Of a stretch of 64,000 nucleotides of DNA, positions 60,708 to 64,000 are shown one piece after another. The stretch covers positions 806,001 to 870,000 of the forward strand of contig NZ_CP029343.1 of the NCBI RefSeq assembly GCF_003143515.1. The letters run 5' to 3'. The notes under the pieces were generated by a model. The model saw nothing but the letters and a program-made list of their open reading frames with translations, was not told the origin of the DNA and searched no databases. Both the position numbers and the translations under genes were made by a program. Each line of letters opens with the position of its first letter. Position 1 is the first letter of the stretch. This stretch comes from Massilia oculi. Its GTDB lineage: Bacteria; Pseudomonadota; Gammaproteobacteria; Burkholderiales; Burkholderiaceae_D.

Positions 60708-61010
60708 TCAATCGAATTGCACGCGCCGGGCCAGTGGCATGTCAACCACCAGATCGCTGCGCGCCAGCGCCACACAAGGCAAAATATACCCTTCGCGTTG
60801 TTCGTCGAAGGACAGGCCGGGCCATTCGATGGCATAGGCCACCGTGCCTGCCTGCAGTCGGCAAATACAGGTGCGGCAAGTGCCATTACGGCATGAGCTG
60901 GGCGCATCGAGCCCGGCTGCCTCCAGCGCCTGCAGCAGGGTCGCATCTTTTTGCACAGAAAAACTGGCGTCGAGGGGCACGACGGTGACGGTATGAATGA
61001 TTGTCGGCAT
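60708..61010 (-). CDS. plant-type 2Fe-2S ferredoxin
   Basis: 100 residues with the cluster motif SSCRNGTCRTCICRL (C-x4-C-x2-C) and the fourth Cys in YILPCVA, as in ferredoxins of the beta-grasp type. A small electron carrier; the partner is unknown. The start MPTIIHTV is used; an upstream extension in frame is not family-like. TACAAT on the minus strand ends 9 nt before the ATG, so the message has almost no leader. Convergent with the GlxA-type regulator. Confidence 0.88.
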   Translation of the reverse strand: MPTIIHTVTVVPLDASFSVQKDATLLQALEAAGLDAPSSCRNGTCRTCICRLQAGTVAYAIEWPGLSFDEQREGYILPCVALARSDLVVDMPLARRVQFD

Positions 61011-61133
61011 GGTGGGTCGATTGTAGCGCCGGGCGGAACAAACCGGACAAGATTGAAGAGTTCGTTCACGCACAGACCCGGTTGATTCATGTCATTACGC
61101 TAAGGTTTCCAGAAGCAACTTGCAGGAGACCGT

Positions 61134-62141
61134 ATGAAGAAAGCCACCGCACTGACCCTGATCGTCGCCCTTGGAGGCGTGCTCCCTTATGCCTTCGCGC
61201 AACAGCCGGTCGGCCAGCCAGCTCCTGTACAGCAGCCGCTGCAGCAGCAAACCGCGGCGCCAGGCGCGATGCAGGATCCGGCCATCGCCGAACAGGCCGA
61301 ATTCGAGCGCCTGCTGCGGGCCCAGGTGCTGCTCGAGCGCCAATACCTGTCCCCCGGCGAGATCGACGGCGCCTATGGCTCGAACATGCGCCAGGCCCTG
61401 AACACCTTCCAGGCCCGGCGCGACCTTCCCGTCACCGGCAAGCTTGACGAAGCCACCTGGAACGCGCTGAACACCGATCCCAGCCCGACCCTGGCCGAAT
61501 ACACGATCGCGGCGGAAGACGTGGCCGGCCCCTTCCTGCCGATCCCGGACACGATGATGGGCAAGGCCAAGCTGCCCGCCCTCGGCTATGCCACGGCGCT
61601 CGAAGGCCTGGGCGAAAAATTCCATGCCAGCCCGGCCCTGCTGCAGCGCCTCAATCCCGGCAAGTCCCTGTCCCAGGCCGGCGAACGGATCGTGGTCCCC
61701 CACGTGAGCGGCAAGCAGCCGCTGGCGCCGGCAGCCAGGGTCGTGGTGCGCGATTCGACCAAGACCCTGCAACTGTATGACGCCGGCGGCCAGTTGCTGG
61801 CCCAATATCCGGTCTCGACCGGCAGCAGCCGCGATCCACTGCCGATCGGCAACTGGAAGATCAATGGCGTGCACGCTAATCCGGTCTACCACTACAACCC
61901 GAAACTGTTCTGGGACGCCAAGCCGGGCGACAGCAAGACCCAGATCAAGCCGGGCCCGAACAATCCGGTCGGGGTGATGTGGATCGATCTCTCGAAGCCG
62001 CACTACGGCATCCACGGCACCCCGGTGCCGGGCCACGTGGGCAAGACCGAGTCGCATGGCTGCATCCGCCTGACCAACTGGAGCGCCGCCGAAGTGGGCG
62101 CGGTGGTCAGTGACGGCACCGACGTCGAACTGGTCAAGTAA
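61134..62141 (+). CDS. exported L,D-transpeptidase with peptidoglycan-binding domain
   Basis: 335 residues. Signal peptide to about residue 23, a Gln/Pro-rich spacer, a PG_binding_1 domain (LERQYLSPGEIDGAYGSNMRQALNTFQARRDLPVTGKLDEATW, about 66-112), a LysM-like linker (about 155-190) and the YkuD catalytic domain. The active site is HYGIHGTP followed by ESHGCIRLTNW, with catalytic Cys in SHGC. It forms 3-3 cross-links or attaches lipoproteins in the cell wall. GGAGACC precedes the ATG. An M23 peptidase follows on the same strand. Confidence 0.92.
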   Translation: MKKATALTLIVALGGVLPYAFAQQPVGQPAPVQQPLQQQTAAPGAMQDPAIAEQAEFERLLRAQVLLERQYLSPGEIDGAYGSNMRQALNTFQARRDLPVTGKLDEATWNALNTDPSPTLAEYTIAAEDVAGPFLPIPDTMMGKAKLPALGYATALEGLGEKFHASPALLQRLNPGKSLSQAGERIVVPHVSGKQPLAPAARVVVRDSTKTLQLYDAGGQLLAQYPVSTGSSRDPLPIGNWKINGVHANPVYHYNPKLFWDAKPGDSKTQIKPGPNNPVGVMWIDLSKPHYGIHGTPVPGHVGKTESHGCIRLTNWSAAEVGAVVSDGTDVELVK

Positions 62142-62203
62142 TGATCACATACGCTTTTACAACAACCTGCTAGCGGCGCAGAAGGCGCCGGACGGAGAAC
62201 GCG

Positions 62204-62899
62204 ATGAAATGGCTGATGACCTTGATCGTTGGCGCGCTGCTGGGCGCCGGGATATTGTTCGTGTTGCTGAGCGACCGATCCAGGTCGCCGGCGCCCGAGG
62301 TCGTTGCCACCGCGCCGCCGGCCTCGAACCCGGCCGGCGTGCCCGCAGCGCAGATCGAGGGCCAGCTGCCGCCCGCGCCGGTGGTCGAGCCGAACCTGCT
62401 CGACGCCGACCTGCCGCTGCGGCCTGAACTGGCCGAAGGCGCCGCGCCCATGGCCCCTGCCACCGTTCCCGGCAAGCTGCTGGTGCCGGTCCGGGGCGTC
62501 AAGTCGGACCAGCTGACCGACACCTTCTACCAGCCGCGCGGCGAGCAGCGCCAGCACGAGGCGCTCGACATCATGGCGCCGACCGGCACGCCGGTACTCG
62601 CGGCGGCCGACGGCAAGGTGGTCAAGCTGTTCCAGAGCAAACCGGGCGGGCTGACGGTCTACCAGTTCGATCCGAACGAGCAGTACGCCTATTATTACGC
62701 CCACCTCGACCGCTATGCCGACGGCATCAAGGAAGGCATGATTGTGAAGCGCGGCGACGTCGTCGGCTACGTCGGCGCGACCGGCAATGCCGATCCGGGC
62801 GCGCCGCACCTGCACTTCGCCGTCGTCGCGCTGACGCCCGAAAAGCAGTGGTGGAAAGGCACGCCGCTCAATCCGTTTCCACTAATGTCCGACCAGTAA
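62204..62899 (+). CDS. M23 (LytM-type) metallopeptidase, membrane-anchored
   Basis: 231 residues. An N-terminal membrane helix (LMTLIVGALLGAGILFVLLS) and a Pro/Ala-rich stalk to about residue 95 are followed by the peptidase domain. Zinc ligands: His and Asp in QRQHEALDIMAPTGTPV (HxxxD) and HxH in GAPHLHFAV. All four appear present, so it is probably an active endopeptidase on peptidoglycan cross-links. It lies 62 nt after the L,D-transpeptidase. The 3' end overlaps the convergent M4 protease gene by 32 nt. Confidence 0.9.
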   Translation: MKWLMTLIVGALLGAGILFVLLSDRSRSPAPEVVATAPPASNPAGVPAAQIEGQLPPAPVVEPNLLDADLPLRPELAEGAAPMAPATVPGKLLVPVRGVKSDQLTDTFYQPRGEQRQHEALDIMAPTGTPVLAAADGKVVKLFQSKPGGLTVYQFDPNEQYAYYYAHLDRYADGIKEGMIVKRGDVVGYVGATGNADPGAPHLHFAVVALTPEKQWWKGTPLNPFPLMSDQ

Positions 62900-64000
62900 C
62901 GGGCGCACTCGACGGCTCGGCCACCGGTTCGTCGACGTCCGCACCGACATTGATCGCGGCATAGGCGCGCTGCACCGCGATCGCCTCGCGTCCACCCGCG
63001 CCATACAGCTCGCCGGCCGCCTCGATCATCCTGGCGCGCGCGTCGGCGTAATTGGTCGAGGACGTGAACTTGGTCGTGTTGGCGCGGAACCAGATGCGGA
63101 AGGCCTTGTCGATCCCGATGCCCGTCATTGCCAGCGGCTGCTTCACCAGGTAGCGGCTCCAGGCATCGTTGCCGGCATCGGGATTCGATCCGCGCGCCAG
63201 GAAATAGAACATGCGGTTGTTCGGGCCGCTGCTGTAATGGACGTCCAGCCGGCGCAGGCCCGTGCTCCAGGCGTCGTGACTATTGCCATCCCTGCTCGGC
63301 TTGATCATCCAGCGCAGCGGCGTGCCGGTGCGGCTGATCTCGCTGCCCAGCATCCAGTCGTTGCCGCTCTCGGGGATCACGTCGCCGGTGCCGCCACCGC
63401 GCGCATAGGCTTCGACCACCTCGCCCGCGATGTCCGAACTCGATTCGTTCAGGCCGCCCGGCTCGCCCGAGTACACCAGGTTCGAGGTGGCGGCCGTGAT
63501 GCCGTGGCCCATCTCGTGGCCGACCACGTCGATCGACGCCAGGTTGGTGAAATACGTGCCGTCGCCGATGAACATGCAGCGGCAGGTGTCGCTGTAATAG
63601 GCGTTGTCGTAGCCGCGGTTGACGTGCACCGCGATGTGGGTGGCCGTGTCCTGGCCGTCCAGCGCCAGCCAGCCGAGCACGTTCTTGTGCATGTCATAGG
63701 TGTTCTTCAGACCCCACATGGCGTTGACGGCGGCGGTCTGGCCATTCGGCCCCGTGGTGCTGCCGCCCTCGACGAACTGCTTGCCGTCGCCCCAGGTGTT
63801 GACGGTGCTGGTGTAGACCCGGCCGCTCGACGTGCCGTGGCTGGCGTTGGTGATCGCCATCGCGCCGAACGATCCACCCTTGCCGCGCTCGGGATCGAGC
63901 ATCTGGTAAATGTTGTTGGCGAAGGTGGTGCTCAAGGGAACCTCGCCGTTGTACTGGCTCTTGCCGATGCCCTCCACCGTCTGCAGCATGTTCCAGCGGT
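62868..64000 (-). CDS. M4 family (thermolysin-like) secreted metalloprotease, N-terminus outside window
   Basis: 377 or more residues visible, C-terminal part. Zinc site VVGHEMGHGITAATSNLVY (HExxH) and the third ligand Glu in GGLNESSSDIAGEVV; the catalytic His region is RRLDVHYSSGPNNRMFYFLARG. A normal M4 prepropeptide with FTP and PepSY domains must lie to the right. The C-terminal end after GADVDEPVAEPSS is a short acidic tail without an extra domain. Probably an exported neutral protease. Confidence 0.92.
   Translation of the reverse strand, partial: RWNMLQTVEGIGKSQYNGEVPLSTTFANNIYQMLDPERGKGGSFGAMAITNASHGTSSGRVYTSTVNTWGDGKQFVEGGSTTGPNGQTAAVNAMWGLKNTYDMHKNVLGWLALDGQDTATHIAVHVNRGYDNAYYSDTCRCMFIGDGTYFTNLASIDVVGHEMGHGITAATSNLVYSGEPGGLNESSSDIAGEVVEAYARGGGTGDVIPESGNDWMLGSEISRTGTPLRWMIKPSRDGNSHDAWSTGLRRLDVHYSSGPNNRMFYFLARGSNPDAGNDAWSRYLVKQPLAMTGIGIDKAFRIWFRANTTKFTSSTNYADARARMIEAAGELYGAGGREAIAVQRAYAAINVGADVDEPVAEPSSAPVTGRTLVETD

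Noticed and set aside
1..64000. CRISPR arrays, insertion sequences, prophage, tRNA or rRNA genes
   Set aside because: No repeat-spacer pattern, transposase, integrase, cloverleaf or rRNA-like sequence was seen on reading both strands.

Overview
The window is GC-rich, densely coded chromosomal DNA of a Gram-negative bacterium. Most genes have clear household or transport functions, and adjacent genes often overlap at ATGA stop-start junctions. The gene families and orders (pstS-pstCA-pstB-phoU-phoB-phoR, lplT/alr/radA, tsaB-rimI-udg, DUF1415-DUF1289, porin-tctC beside tctDE) fit a betaproteobacterium of the Burkholderiales. Oxalobacteraceae, near Massilia/Telluria, is most likely; this is inferred from protein content, as there is no rRNA here. 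I saw no tRNA, rRNA, CRISPR, transposase, integrase or prophage. It reads as core chromosome with small lineage-specific genes inserted.

Layout. 1-6.5 kb: complete Pho regulon core on the minus strand, with a double Pho box before pstS, PstC and PstA fused in one frame, and phoR cut by the left edge. 6.6-11.2 kb: a putative 38-residue protein, PilZ, RadA, alanine racemase and LplT. 11.2-17.3 kb: DUF1800/DUF1501 pair, then the overlapping minus operon tsaB-rimI-UDG-like-DUF1853, and a thioredoxin-fold protein. 17.4-24 kb: an orphan, C-terminally frameshifted molybdenum hydroxylase subunit behind a PAS/GGDEF/EAL protein, then DUF1993, DUF1289 and DUF1415. 24-31 kb: MltD-like transglycosylase, RhlE-like helicase with a long leader, SelD, NhaR and divergent TerC. 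31-39 kb: egtD-egtB-yihY operon, a methyltransferase and a five-gene phosphonate-type ABC operon. 39-45 kb: small HTH protein, histone-H1-like protein, AI-2E transporter, Ppx/GppA, a degenerate diguanylate cyclase and ExoD. 44.7-50.7 kb: tricarboxylate module (tctC, porin, tctD, tctE, citMHS). 50.9-56.3 kb: spermidine-synthase-like protein, CHASE/PAS/GGDEF/EAL protein and a cluster of small orphan genes. 56.4-64 kb: esterase-kelch pair, FrmA, GlxA-type regulator, ferredoxin, L,D-transpeptidase, M23 peptidase and an M4 protease cut by the right edge.

The strongest new observation is a shared promoter architecture in the tricarboxylate module. TGAAAGCT-N3-TGAAAGCT-N9-TATAGT occurs before the divergent porin-tctC operon and again before citMHS. 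The citMHS copy is followed by a short reading frame whose Shine-Dalgarno and first codons nearly match the porin gene start, so citMHS appears to use the promoter and 5' remnant of a lost or copied porin gene. Other recurring themes are short leader reading frames coupled to transporter genes (terC, citMHS) and genes whose -10 box ends only 5-7 nt before the ATG, which suggests leaderless mRNAs.
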